Positions 1 through 8,378 of a stretch of DNA of 64,000 nt are shown here, one piece after another. Source of the DNA: Chromatiales bacterium (GTDB lineage: Bacteria > Pseudomonadota > Gammaproteobacteria > UBA6429 > Thiohalophilaceae). The position numbers and the translations under genes are program-made. Where the stretch lies: contig JALVOC010000089.1 of the NCBI GenBank assembly GCA_027032075.1, forward strand, positions 372,001-436,000, in the 5' to 3' direction. Numbering within the stretch: position 1 is the stretch's first letter; each line of letters opens with the position of its first letter. Below the pieces are notes generated by a model, which was not told the DNA's origin, did no database searches, and saw nothing but the letters and a program-made list of their open reading frames with translations.

Positions 1-341
1 GCAAAAAGGAGGAGGAAAGTTTGCGCCACTTTGAGCAGGTTCTGCTGCAGGAAATCGGTTATGGCCTTATTCTCGACCATGATGTCGAGACAGGTGAAGC
101 CATCGACACCCGGTTACAATATACCTATATATTGGATCGTGGCCCGGTTTTGTGGCAAAAAAACACTCAGCAGGGGATAATCATCCAGGGAAAAACATTA
201 CAGGCAATCGCCGCAAACCATTACCCGGACAGCGAAACACGACGGCAGGCCAAACACCTGATGCGGTCGGCCCTGGCTGTGCATCTTGGGGGGCGTCCGT
301 TGAAATCACGGGAACTGTATCGAAAACAGCGATTCCTCTAA
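1..341 (+). CDS. recO: DNA repair protein RecO, C-terminal part (5' end outside window)
   Basis: The reading frame is already open at the left edge and stops at 341. The visible ~112 residues match the helical C-terminal half of RecO: an LRHFEQVLLQEIGYGL segment, a middle ending in PDSETRRQAKHLMR, and the terminal signature GGRPLKSRELYRKQ, close to E. coli GGKPLKSRELFRQ. RecO anneals SSB-coated single strands and loads RecA with RecR in gap repair. It stands just upstream of pdxJ, as in many gammaproteobacteria. The N-terminal OB fold lies outside the window, so completeness cannot be judged. Confidence 0.9.
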   Translation, partial: KKEEESLRHFEQVLLQEIGYGLILDHDVETGEAIDTRLQYTYILDRGPVLWQKNTQQGIIIQGKTLQAIAANHYPDSETRRQAKHLMRSALAVHLGGRPLKSRELYRKQRFL

Positions 342-526
342 AATGCACCGGCTTATGGCCTTGCTTACAGGCGGAATAACGAGTAGTTGCTGCCAGGCCG
401 CATTACCGGGTGAACCGTTTTTAGGAAAAGGAGGAGGGAAGGGGTGTTCGGCTTCGTCTTTTTATTGAATGGCGTGATCACTAAAGCAGGCAACCTTCCG
501 GTACTGCAGTAAAAACAAGGTGGAAA

Positions 527-1270
527 ATGAACGATTCTGAACCCATTCTACTTGGTGTGAATATTGACCATGTTGCCAGTCTGCGGCAATCACGCGGCAC
601 CTTGTACCCGGAGCCGGTACATGCTGCGCTGCTTGCAGAGCAGGCCGGCGCGGACGGTATTACCCTTCATTTACGTGAGGACCGGCGGCATATCCAGGAC
701 AGGGACGTGGAAATTTTGATTGATATGCTGCAGACACGCATGAATCTGGAAATGGCGGTGACCGAAGAAATGCTTGCGGTCGCCGAATGTATTCGCCCTT
801 CCGATTGTTGCCTGGTGCCCGAGCGGCGGGAAGAGCTGACCACCGAAGGCGGCCTTGACGTGGTTGCACAAAAGTCACGCATCAGTGATACCTGTGTTCG
901 CCTGGCAGAAGCGGGGATTCGTGTTTCCCTGTTTATCGATGCGGAAGCCCGCCAGATTGAAGCCGCGGCGGAATGTGGGGCACCGGTGATCGAATTGCAT
1001 ACGGGCCATTTTGCCGATGCCCGCACCGCGGCGGAACAAAAACGGCAGTTGCAAAAAATCGTGCAGGCGGTGGGGCTGGGACTGGATGCCGGCTTGCAGG
1101 TTAATGCCGGTCATGGCCTGCATTACCATAACGTCAGCGCGATTGCCGCCATTCCGGGCATTCGTGAACTCAATATCGGTCATGCGATTATTGCTCGCAG
1201 CATCTTCTGCGGTTTGCATGATGCTGTTGCCGAAATGAAAAAATTGATGCACAGCGCGCGGCAGGCATGA
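527..1270 (+). CDS. pdxJ: Pyridoxine 5'-phosphate synthase PdxJ
   Basis: PdxJ condenses 3-amino-2-oxopropyl phosphate with 1-deoxyxylulose 5-phosphate to pyridoxine 5'-phosphate, the last ring-forming step of DXP-dependent vitamin B6 synthesis, in the cytosol. The 247-residue product has the family length. It shows [17 protein letters not shown] at the N-terminus, the phosphate/active-site stretch HLREDRRH (residues 48-55) and [12 protein letters not shown] around the catalytic glutamate near residue 75. The ATG follows AAGGTGGA at a good spacing. The stop overlaps acpS by 4 bp (ATGA), indicating translational coupling, as in the conserved recO-pdxJ-acpS order. Confidence 0.97.
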   Translation: MNDSEPILLGVNIDHVASLRQSRGTLYPEPVHAALLAEQAGADGITLHLREDRRHIQDRDVEILIDMLQTRMNLEMAVTEEMLAVAECIRPSDCCLVPERREELTTEGGLDVVAQKSRISDTCVRLAEAGIRVSLFIDAEARQIEAAAECGAPVIELHTGHFADARTAAEQKRQLQKIVQAVGLGLDAGLQVNAGHGLHYHNVSAIAAIPGIRELNIGHAIIARSIFCGLHDAVAEMKKLMHSARQA

Positions 1271-1650
1271 TGATATTCGGTATCGGTACAGATATCGTAC
1301 GTGTCGCGCGTATGCAAAAAAGCCTTGAGAAGTACGGTGAACGTTTTGCCAGACGCATCCTCACCGAAACGGAATTTGCCGGCTTTCAAAAAAACGTCCG
1401 TCCGGCGAATTTTCTCGCGAAACGTTTTGCCGCCAAGGAGGCGACCGCCAAGGCCATGGGCACCGGCTTCAATCAGGGACTGTCACTGCATCACATCAGC
1501 GTCGGCCATGATGCGCTGGGGAAGCCACTCCTTGAATTCAGCGGTGCGGCAAGTGACTTCATGAAAAAACACGGAATCGTCGAAAGTCACATCAGCCTTG
1601 CCGATGAAGCGGAGTATGCAGTGGCGTTCGTGACGCTGGTCAGCAAATAG
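1267..1650 (+). CDS. acpS: Holo-[acyl-carrier-protein] synthase AcpS
   Basis: AcpS transfers 4'-phosphopantetheine from CoA to the serine of apo-ACP; the ACP gene itself is at 56165 in this window. The 127-residue protein has both Mg/CoA-binding signatures: [13 protein letters not shown] with Asp9, and [19 protein letters not shown] with Glu58. The start is one of two tandem ATGs overlapping the pdxJ stop (1267 or 1270). This is the compact trimeric AcpS type, not an Sfp-type transferase. Confidence 0.96.
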   Translation: MMIFGIGTDIVRVARMQKSLEKYGERFARRILTETEFAGFQKNVRPANFLAKRFAAKEATAKAMGTGFNQGLSLHHISVGHDALGKPLLEFSGAASDFMKKHGIVESHISLADEAEYAVAFVTLVSK

Positions 1651-1673
1651 ATATTTTTTACGCTTGGCAGAAG

Positions 1674-2018
1674 TCACCAATCGCGTTCCAGCGCAGCCGC
1701 TCCGCTTTCCAGTAATTCCACGATGGCCTGGTTGAGGGTTTCAATTTCTGTTGTCAAATCTTCCGCCTGCTGTTTGATGGCACCCTCCAGCCGCCTGGCG
1801 GCTTCGCGCAGGGCGGGTACCCCGCAATAGGCGGTGGAGCCGTAGATCTTGTGGGTATGGTCCCACAACGCCTGGCTGTCCGAGTCGGCAAAGGCCTGGT
1901 TGACTTTGTCCCGCAGAACGGGCAGATCGTTAAGCAACATGGTGAACAACTCTTTCGCGAGTTCGGGATTGCCACCCGCTTGTTCAATCGCGTACGGAAT
2001 ATCCAGGATCTCAGACAT
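1674..2018 (-). CDS. Stand-alone histidine phosphotransfer (HPt) domain protein
   Basis: A 114-residue acidic helical protein consisting of a single HPt domain. The phosphorylatable His56 lies in HTHKIYGSTAYCGVPALREA, which closely resembles the C-terminal HPt of BarA/GacS-type hybrid kinases. There is no kinase, receiver or membrane segment. It should relay phosphoryl groups between a hybrid kinase and a response regulator encoded elsewhere. It is minus-strand and lies between acpS and cysM, where gacS/barA is often found near cysM and rlmD in Pseudomonas and relatives. It may therefore be the detached HPt module of that pathway; this is inference. Confidence 0.85.
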   Translation of the reverse strand: MSEILDIPYAIEQAGGNPELAKELFTMLLNDLPVLRDKVNQAFADSDSQALWDHTHKIYGSTAYCGVPALREAARRLEGAIKQQAEDLTTEIETLNQAIVELLESGAAALERDW

Positions 2019-2171
2019 GTTTTTTCAGCCGCTGCGTGTTCGAAGACAGAAACTCTATGTGACAAACGCCTGCAGGTCAATGCTGTTTTCCTGTGGAGAT
2101 TGACGTTTTCTGACCGCTCCGGATCCGATACACTTGCCAGAGGGAAGTGAGAGGACAACAGTAGTGAGCTT

Positions 2172-3068
2172 ATGAGTACGAAATACCCCACAATTGAGGA
2201 TTTTGTCGGCAACACCCCGCTGGTGTGCCTGCAGCATCTTGGTGGTGACACATCCAATACCATCCTGGTGAAACTGGAAGGCAACAATCCGGCAGGATCG
2301 GTGAAGGACCGGCCGGCGATCAGTATGATAAAACACGCCGAGGAGCGTGGGGAAATCAGACCCGGTGATACCCTGATCGAGGCGACCAGCGGAAATACCG
2401 GCATCGCGCTCGCAATGGCCGCTGCGATCAGAGGTTACAGGATGGTGCTGATCATGCCGGAAAGCATGAGTATCGAACGCCGTGCGGTAATGAAAGCCTA
2501 CGGGGCGGAGATCATCCTGGTCAGCAAGGAAGAGAGTATGGAGGGTGCCCGCGATCTGGCCGAAAAGATGGCGGCAGAGGGAAAAGGCAAGCTGCTGGAT
2601 CAGTTTTCCAACCCCGATAATCCCCGTGCCCATTATGAAACCACCGGCCCGGAGATATGGCGCGACACCCACGGTGAGATCACCCATTTTGTCAGCGCCA
2701 TGGGGACGACCGGTACCATCATGGGCACTTCACGTTATTTGAAGGAGCAGAATCCCGATGTCTGTATTGTCGGCGTGCAACCTGCCGAAGGCGCCAGAAT
2801 TCCCGGTATTCGCCGCTGGCCCAAAGCGTATCTGCCAACCATTTTTGATGCATCCCGGGTGGATCTGACGCTGGATGTCAGCCAGCAGGAAGCAGAAGAC
2901 ACCACCCGTTTGCTGGCGGCACGTGAGGGGATCTTCTGCGGGATCTCATCCGGTGGTGCGGTGGCGGCAGCATTGCAGCTCAACCGGGAGGTCGAAAATG
3001 CGGTGATCGTGACCATCATCTGTGACCGTGGCGATCGCTATCTCTCGACGGATGTTTTTCCTGCCTGA
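2172..3068 (+). CDS. cysM: Cysteine synthase B (O-acetylserine sulfhydrylase, CysM type)
   Basis: A PLP enzyme that makes cysteine from O-acetylserine and sulfide or thiosulfate. The PLP lysine is Lys45 in KLEGNNPAGSVKDRPA, the wording typical of CysM rather than CysK. EATSGNTGIALA binds the substrate carboxylate and GTTGTIMGTSRYLKE binds the PLP phosphate. The C-terminus CGISSGGAVAAAL is also conserved. At 298 residues it has CysM length. CysM-type enzymes tend to accept thiosulfate, which would suit a sulfur-oxidising host (inference). The start codon has only a weak purine-rich site upstream. Confidence 0.95.
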   Translation: MSTKYPTIEDFVGNTPLVCLQHLGGDTSNTILVKLEGNNPAGSVKDRPAISMIKHAEERGEIRPGDTLIEATSGNTGIALAMAAAIRGYRMVLIMPESMSIERRAVMKAYGAEIILVSKEESMEGARDLAEKMAAEGKGKLLDQFSNPDNPRAHYETTGPEIWRDTHGEITHFVSAMGTTGTIMGTSRYLKEQNPDVCIVGVQPAEGARIPGIRRWPKAYLPTIFDASRVDLTLDVSQQEAEDTTRLLAAREGIFCGISSGGAVAAALQLNREVENAVIVTIICDRGDRYLSTDVFPA

Positions 3069-3108
3069 TCATTTTTTGTTTATTTACTTGAGTGGTTGAC
3101 ACAACTAC

Positions 3109-3879
3109 ATGAACATCTTTGTCTTCGATATTGAAACCATACCTGACGTGGAAGGCGGCCGCCGCCTCTATAACCTGGAAGGACTGAGTGACCAGGAAGT
3201 GGCCAACATCATGTTTCACAAACGCCGCCAGGAGACCGGTAACGAATTTTTACGTTTGCATCTGCACCGCGTAGTGGCGATATCCGTTGTGCTACGCAGT
3301 CGTGAGCGTCTGGCCGTCTGGTCGCTGGGTAACGAGGATGCCGGTGAAAAGGAGATCATCGAGCGTTTTTTCAATGGAATCGATAAATATATCCCCACCA
3401 TCGTTTCCTGGAACGGCAAGGGGTTTGATCTGCCGGTACTGCATTATCGTTCCCTGTTGCACGGTATTGCGGCGCCACGCTACTGGGAAAGCGGGGATAA
3501 TGATCAGAGTTTCCGCTGGAATAATTATCTCAGCCGTTACCATCGGCGTCATACCGATTTGATGGATGTGTTGGCCGGCTATGAAATGCGGGCGGTTGCG
3601 CCGCTGGATGAAATTGCCAGCTTGCTTGGTTTTCCCGGCAAAATGGGAATGAGTGGCGCCAAGGTATGGGACAATTATCTCGCGGGCGATATCGCCGGGA
3701 TCCGCAATTATTGTGAAACAGATGTGTTAAACACCTATCTGGTGTATCTGCGTTTTGAGCTGATCAATGGTAACCTCACCGCGGAAGAGTATCAGCAGGA
3801 ATGCCAACTTGTTCGCGATACCCTGCAACAGGAAAACAAACCGCATTTTGACGAATTTCTGTCCCACTGGCAGAATTAA
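3109..3879 (+). CDS. PolB-like DEDDy 3'-5' exonuclease family protein
   Basis: A 256-residue protein beginning MNIFVFDIETIPD, the exo I motif with the first Asp-Glu pair of the DEDD superfamily. SWNGKGFDLPVLHYRS supplies exo II, and NYCETDVLNTYLVYLRF supplies the last acidic cluster (exo III, Tyr-type spacing). This is the Pfam family predicted 3'-5' exonuclease related to PolB, and no polymerase domain is attached. It probably trims single-stranded DNA or RNA ends, but the physiological substrate is unknown. It lies 21 bp before rlmD and may be co-transcribed with it. Confidence 0.88.
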   Translation: MNIFVFDIETIPDVEGGRRLYNLEGLSDQEVANIMFHKRRQETGNEFLRLHLHRVVAISVVLRSRERLAVWSLGNEDAGEKEIIERFFNGIDKYIPTIVSWNGKGFDLPVLHYRSLLHGIAAPRYWESGDNDQSFRWNNYLSRYHRRHTDLMDVLAGYEMRAVAPLDEIASLLGFPGKMGMSGAKVWDNYLAGDIAGIRNYCETDVLNTYLVYLRFELINGNLTAEEYQQECQLVRDTLQQENKPHFDEFLSHWQN

Positions 3880-3900
3880 TCGTTATATTCGAGTCAATCC

Positions 3901-5232
3901 GTGCCACGCCGCCGTAAAAAGAAAATTCCAACTGAAACGCCAGAGGTTGAAATCGAGTCGCTCTCCCATGACGGGCGGGGTATTGCCCGGCTTGAAGGAA
4001 AAACGGTTTTTATCGATGGCGCCTTGCCGGATGAGCACGTACGCTTTCGCTATATTCGCTGCCGCAGCAAGTTCGATGAAGGGGAAGTCCTCGAAGTGCT
4101 CAAGGCATCGGCATACCGGGTCATGCCGGAATGTGAGTTTTTCCGGCGCTGTGGTGGTTGCAGCCTGCAGCATTTGCAATCCGCTGAACAGATAAAATTC
4201 AAACAATGTACGTTGTTGGAAAACTTTCGGCATATCGGCAAAGTAACGCCGCAGACGGTGCTGCCACCGTTGAGCGGGCCGAGCTGGGGATACCGGCAAA
4301 AAGCCCGCCTGGGTGTGCGTTTTGTGCGCAAGAAAAACCGTGTGCTGGTAGGGTTTCGTGAAAAACACAGTGCCTTTCTTGCCGAGATGCACCATTGCCG
4401 GATACTGCACCCGCAAATTGGTGAACATTTGCACGATTTGTCTGAAATGATCGGGCAACTGAGCTGTTATGACAAAATCGCCCAGATTGAAGTGGCCATC
4501 GGCGAAGCAGCCGCCGCCCTGATTTTCCGGAATCTGGTTGCCTTGACGAAGGACGACAGAAAAACCATCAGTGAATTTGGAAAAAACTTTGGTTTCCAGA
4601 TTTACCTGCAACCCAAGGGACCCGATACCGTTAGCTTGCTTTGGCCGGAAAAGGCGGAACTGACATACGCTTTACCCGGCGAGGGGATCAAATTTACCTT
4701 CCAGCCGAATGACTTTACCCAGGTAAACAGCGAGATCAACCGCAAAATGATCCGGCAGGCATTGGCCCTGCTTGACCTGAATACAGAGGATGAGGTGCTG
4801 GAATTGTTTTGTGGTCTGGGAAACTTTACCCTGCCAATCGCAAAACGGGTAAAGAAGGTTACAGCGGTGGAGGGAGATGCAGGCCTGATCCAGCGTGCAC
4901 GGGCCAATGCCGGGCGAAACCGAATTGAAAACGTCGAATTCCATGTGGCAAATTTAATGGAAAGTGTTGAAGGTGTTCCCTGGTTACGCCGGCAGCAATG
5001 CAATAAGGTGTTTCTGGATCCGCCGCGCAGCGGTGCGCTTGAGATGTTGCCGCCTGTCGCCGCACTCAAACCCGGACGGATCGTCTATGTTTCATGCAAT
5101 CCGGCAACCCTGGCGCGTGATGCGGGAATACTGGTAAATGAATACGGTTATCGTTTACAAAAAGCGGGCGTTATGGACATGTTTCCGCATACTACGCATG
5201 TTGAATCCATTGCACTTTTTGTTAAAGAATGA
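3901..5232 (+). CDS. rlmD: 23S rRNA (uracil-1939-C5)-methyltransferase RlmD
   Basis: RlmD methylates U1939 of 23S rRNA with S-adenosylmethionine. An N-terminal TRAM domain (about 12-68) is followed by the [4Fe-4S] cysteines Cys78, Cys84, Cys87 and Cys166. The methyltransferase core has LELFCGLGNFTLP for SAM, and FLDPPRSGA and YVSCNPATLARD contain the catalytic cysteine. Length (443) is normal. Translation starts at GTG, directly followed by a basic tail PRRRKKK. It is followed after 3 bp by the CYTH gene, indicating an operon. Confidence 0.95.
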   Translation: MPRRRKKKIPTETPEVEIESLSHDGRGIARLEGKTVFIDGALPDEHVRFRYIRCRSKFDEGEVLEVLKASAYRVMPECEFFRRCGGCSLQHLQSAEQIKFKQCTLLENFRHIGKVTPQTVLPPLSGPSWGYRQKARLGVRFVRKKNRVLVGFREKHSAFLAEMHHCRILHPQIGEHLHDLSEMIGQLSCYDKIAQIEVAIGEAAAALIFRNLVALTKDDRKTISEFGKNFGFQIYLQPKGPDTVSLLWPEKAELTYALPGEGIKFTFQPNDFTQVNSEINRKMIRQALALLDLNTEDEVLELFCGLGNFTLPIAKRVKKVTAVEGDAGLIQRARANAGRNRIENVEFHVANLMESVEGVPWLRRQQCNKVFLDPPRSGALEMLPPVAALKPGRIVYVSCNPATLARDAGILVNEYGYRLQKAGVMDMFPHTTHVESIALFVKE

Positions 5233-5235
5233 TTT

Positions 5236-5706
5236 ATGGCAATCGAAATAGAACGTAAATTTCTGCTGCGCGATGACAGTTGGCGAAAATCGGCAACAGC
5301 GGGCATCCCGATAAAACAGGGTTATTTAATCGGCGCCAAGCAGGCGTCAGTGCGGGTGCGTTTACAGGGCGAAAAGGCAAACCTCAATATCAAAAGCATG
5401 ACCCTGGGCGTAACACGCCAGGAATATGAATATTCCATCCCGCGGGAGGATGCGCTCGAACTGCTGACCACCTTGTGCACCCAACCCATTATCGAAAAGA
5501 CACGTTACCGCGTGACATATGCCGGCAGCGAATGGGAGATCGATGTCTTCGAGGGGGAGAACGCCGGGCTTGTCGTGGCGGAAATCGAATTGACCGATGA
5601 GAATGAATCTTTTGAAAGACCACCCTGGCTGGGCAGGGAAGTCTCGCAGGAACCACGCTATTATAATACCTGCCTGGCGAAACATCCCTACAAGGCGTGG
5701 GATTAG
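5236..5706 (+). CDS. CYTH domain protein (predicted triphosphatase)
   Basis: The 156-residue protein opens with the hallmark ExExK motif (MAIEIERKFLL; Glu4, Glu6, Lys8). It continues with alternating charged residues of the triphosphate tunnel fold (RVRLQGEKANLNIK, EKTRYRVTY, WEIDVFEGENAGLVVAEIEL). Bacterial short CYTH proteins of this type are usually inorganic tripolyphosphatases or class IV cyclase-like proteins; triphosphatase is more probable, but substrate cannot be read from the sequence. No CHAD domain is attached. It sits between rlmD and the YkuD gene with 3-bp gaps on both sides. Confidence 0.9.
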   Translation: MAIEIERKFLLRDDSWRKSATAGIPIKQGYLIGAKQASVRVRLQGEKANLNIKSMTLGVTRQEYEYSIPREDALELLTTLCTQPIIEKTRYRVTYAGSEWEIDVFEGENAGLVVAEIELTDENESFERPPWLGREVSQEPRYYNTCLAKHPYKAWD

Positions 5707-5709
5707 CGC

Positions 5710-6186
5710 ATGCATATCGACATTGACATCGGTCGACAGAGGCTGCTCCTCCTGGATGGCAAACAGACGCTGATGGCATTCAGCATTTCCACTGCAAAAA
5801 ACGGCCCTGGCGAAAAACAGGGCAGCGAACAAACACCACGGGGCTGGCATGTGATCCGCGCAAAGATCGGCAGTGGTCAGCCGCTCAACTGCGTGTTTGC
5901 AGGGCGGCGCCCGACCGGTGAGATCTACAGTCCGGCACTTCGCCAACAACAGCCGCAACGTGACTGGATCCTGACGCGAATACTGTGGCTCAGCGGCGTG
6001 GAGAAAGGGCGAAACCGCCTTGGTGATGTTGATACCATGCGACGTTATATTTATATTCACGGTTGTCCTGATGAGGATAAAATGGGTATGCCCGGTTCCC
6101 ATGGTTGTATAAAAATGCGCAACCAGGACGTCATCCGTTTATTTGATGCCGTGCCCTACGGCACGCGGGTCTATATACACGAATAG
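5710..6186 (+). CDS. YkuD-family L,D-transpeptidase/L,D-carboxypeptidase without a signal peptide
   Basis: A 158-residue YkuD catalytic domain with the active-site arrangement HGCPDEDKMGMPGSHGCIKM (His117, nucleophile Cys133). The N-terminus (MHIDIDIGRQRLLLL) begins directly in the fold and has no hydrophobic signal, lipobox, LysM or other wall-binding domain. Periplasmic L,D-transpeptidases are exported, whereas signal-less YkuD proteins such as A. baumannii ElsL act in the cytosol as L,D-carboxypeptidases trimming recycled muropeptides. The next gene, nagZ, also acts on recycled muropeptides in the cytosol. I infer a recycling role; the family assignment itself is firm. Confidence 0.85.
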   Translation: MHIDIDIGRQRLLLLDGKQTLMAFSISTAKNGPGEKQGSEQTPRGWHVIRAKIGSGQPLNCVFAGRRPTGEIYSPALRQQQPQRDWILTRILWLSGVEKGRNRLGDVDTMRRYIYIHGCPDEDKMGMPGSHGCIKMRNQDVIRLFDAVPYGTRVYIHE

Positions 6187-6203
6187 ATTTTTTAAAAAAT
6201 ATT

Positions 6204-6209
6204 TATAAT
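6204..6209 (+). promoter_or_regulatory. Candidate -10 hexamer (TATAAT) immediately before nagZ
   Basis: A perfect TATAAT lies in an AT-rich tract and ends 4 bases before the nagZ ATG. No good -35 is present at 16-18 bp, and no Shine-Dalgarno sequence separates it from the start. If used, transcription would start at or beside the ATG. The AT-rich context makes a chance match possible. Confidence 0.3.
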
Positions 6210-6213
6210 TATC

Positions 6214-7263
6214 ATGTCACTCGGCCCCATAATGCTCGATCTGCAGGGTGTGGAACTCACGCCTGAAGAAGGTGAGATTCTCGCGCATCCACTGGTGGGT
6301 GGTGTGATTTTGTTCAGTCGTAATTTTGAATCCGTGGAACAACTCGAAGCATTGCTCCAGGCGATTCACGCCCTGCGCAGACCAAAATTGCTGATCGCGG
6401 TTGATCATGAAGGTGGCAGGGTGCAACGTTTCCGGGACGGCTTTACCCCTTTGCCTGCGGCCGCGAGATTCGGAGAAATCTACGAGCAGGATCATAAACG
6501 CGCACGTCATCTGACGGAGCTTGCCGCCTGGCTGATGGCGATTGAATTGCGTGCTGTGGGTATCGACTTCAGTTTTGCGCCGGTATTGGACGTGGATCAT
6601 CGATGCAGCCAGGTAATCGGTGACCGGGCATTTCATCAGAATCCGCAGGTGGTGGCGGAACTGGGCCATGCATATATTAAAGGCATGTATGAGGCGGGTA
6701 TGGCGGCCACGGGGAAGCATTTTCCCGGTCATGGCGCGGTGGAAGCCGATTCCCATAGCGACCTTCCTGTGGATGAGCGTGATTACCATGATATCTATGC
6801 CCACGATATTCTTCCTTTCAAACGCCTGATCCATCATGGTCTGGCGGCGGTTATGCCGGCTCATGTGGTTTATCCAAAAGTGGACAGGTATCCAGCGGGT
6901 TTTTCCGCCCATTGGTTGAAGGAGATATTGCGTCATCGCCTCGGTTTTGAAGGGGTTATTTTCAGTGACGATCTTGACATGCAGGGCGCCAGTGTTGCCG
7001 GTGAAAAATACGTGGATCGTGCCAGAGCCGCGCTTGGGGCCGGCTGTGATATGGTGTTGCTCTGCAACAACCGTCAGGGTGCAATCGAGGTGCTGGAGAA
7101 TCTCGGCGAGATCAATGATCCTGTTGCACATTTGCGTCTTGCCCGTATGCATGGACGGCACGAGATCAACCGCACACAATTGCACAAAATGCAAAAATGG
7201 AAAGAGGCCTCGAATCTGTTGTTACGCTATCAGGATAATCCCAGCCTGGATCTCGCTTTTTAA
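6214..7263 (+). CDS. nagZ: Beta-N-acetylhexosaminidase NagZ
   Basis: Cytosolic glycoside hydrolase family 3 enzyme that removes N-acetylglucosamine from GlcNAc-anhydroMurNAc-peptides in peptidoglycan recycling; its products can also control AmpC induction in some species. The 349-residue single TIM barrel shows VDHEGGRVQRF, the catalytic His-containing loop KHFPGHGAVEADSHSDLP (168-185) and the nucleophile loop FSDDLDMQGA (Asp252). No signal peptide is present, as expected. It follows the signal-less YkuD gene by 27 bp. Confidence 0.96.
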   Translation: MSLGPIMLDLQGVELTPEEGEILAHPLVGGVILFSRNFESVEQLEALLQAIHALRRPKLLIAVDHEGGRVQRFRDGFTPLPAAARFGEIYEQDHKRARHLTELAAWLMAIELRAVGIDFSFAPVLDVDHRCSQVIGDRAFHQNPQVVAELGHAYIKGMYEAGMAATGKHFPGHGAVEADSHSDLPVDERDYHDIYAHDILPFKRLIHHGLAAVMPAHVVYPKVDRYPAGFSAHWLKEILRHRLGFEGVIFSDDLDMQGASVAGEKYVDRARAALGAGCDMVLLCNNRQGAIEVLENLGEINDPVAHLRLARMHGRHEINRTQLHKMQKWKEASNLLLRYQDNPSLDLAF

Positions 7264-7280
7264 CAAAGGACATACGGCAG

Positions 7281-8378
7281 ATGACAATCGAAGAGATCCG
7301 ACAATTTATCGCACAGTTTGATCAGGAAAAACTCTGGATCATCAAGATATTTCTGATTGTTTTTGTAACCTTGATGATCAACATGATCCAGAAACGCATC
7401 CTGCAGCGGCTACGCCAGCGTCTGGAAAAGACCGCCAATCTTTGGGACGATGCCTTCGTTCATGCCCTGATATCGCCTCTCAGTCTCCTGATCTGGGTTC
7501 TTGGTCTCAGTCTGGCGTTACAGATCATTAACATAAAATCTGTTCCGGTGATCCGCGAATTGGGGATTATCATTGCGATCAGCTGGATGCTGTGGCGCCT
7601 TATCACATTCGTAGAGGCGAATATTCTGCACCAGCAGGAAATTGCCGGTAAAGTCGTGGATAAAACCACAGCCAATGCGATCAGTCAGTTAATGCGCGTC
7701 TCGGTTGTGATTACCTCAATATTGGTGGCGCTTGAGTCCATGGGGTTCAATATTTCCGCCATTCTGGCCTTTGGAGGTATTGGGGGTATCGCAGTTGGTT
7801 TTGCCGCCAAGGATCTGCTTTCAAATTTCTTTGGTGGTATCATGATTTATCTGGATCGTCCTTTCTCGGTAGGGGACTGGATCCGCTCACCAGACAAGGA
7901 AATTGAAGGTACGGTGGAAAAAATCGGCTGGCGCCTGACGGTCATTCGCACATTTGACAAACGGCCCTTGTATGTTCCCAATTCTGCCTTTGCCACGATT
8001 GCGGTGGAAAATCCGTCGCGCATGAGTCATCGCCGCATCTTCGAGACTTTCGGTGTGCGATACGAGGATGCAACAAAATTGCCTGCGATTGTCTCGGCGG
8101 TGAAGGAGATGTTGATGGCGCACGAGGAAATCGATCAGAGCCAGACGATGATTGTCAATTTCAACAGTTTTGCAGCATCCTCGCTGGACTTTTTTGTCTA
8201 TACCTTTACCCGCACCACCGACTGGATCAAGTACCATGAAGTCAAACAGGATGTGCTGTTTAAAATCAACGGGATTGTAGAAGCGCACGGCGCTGCCTTT
8301 GCCTATCCTACTTCAACCCTGCATGTCGATGATATTATTGAAATAAAACAGGCAAACCCGATACAGGAGCAAACATGA
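7281..8378 (+). CDS. MscS-family mechanosensitive ion channel
   Basis: A 365-residue inner-membrane protein with about four to five transmembrane helices (near 14-33, 60-80, 90-112, 135-155 and the pore helix). The pore-lining helix carries the glycine/alanine pattern GGIGGIAVGFAAKDLLSNFFGG and is followed by the beta domain motif YLDRPFSVGDWI. It should open under hypo-osmotic tension to release solutes. It is longer than E. coli MscS at the N-terminus but lacks the large periplasmic domain of MscK. The stop overlaps the hpt start by 4 bp. Confidence 0.92.
   Translation: MTIEEIRQFIAQFDQEKLWIIKIFLIVFVTLMINMIQKRILQRLRQRLEKTANLWDDAFVHALISPLSLLIWVLGLSLALQIINIKSVPVIRELGIIIAISWMLWRLITFVEANILHQQEIAGKVVDKTTANAISQLMRVSVVITSILVALESMGFNISAILAFGGIGGIAVGFAAKDLLSNFFGGIMIYLDRPFSVGDWIRSPDKEIEGTVEKIGWRLTVIRTFDKRPLYVPNSAFATIAVENPSRMSHRRIFETFGVRYEDATKLPAIVSAVKEMLMAHEEIDQSQTMIVNFNSFAASSLDFFVYTFTRTTDWIKYHEVKQDVLFKINGIVEAHGAAFAYPTSTLHVDDIIEIKQANPIQEQT

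Noticed and set aside
6217-7194. 325-codon minus-strand frame opposite nagZ
   Set aside because: Fully antisense to a complete NagZ; no start signal or homology.
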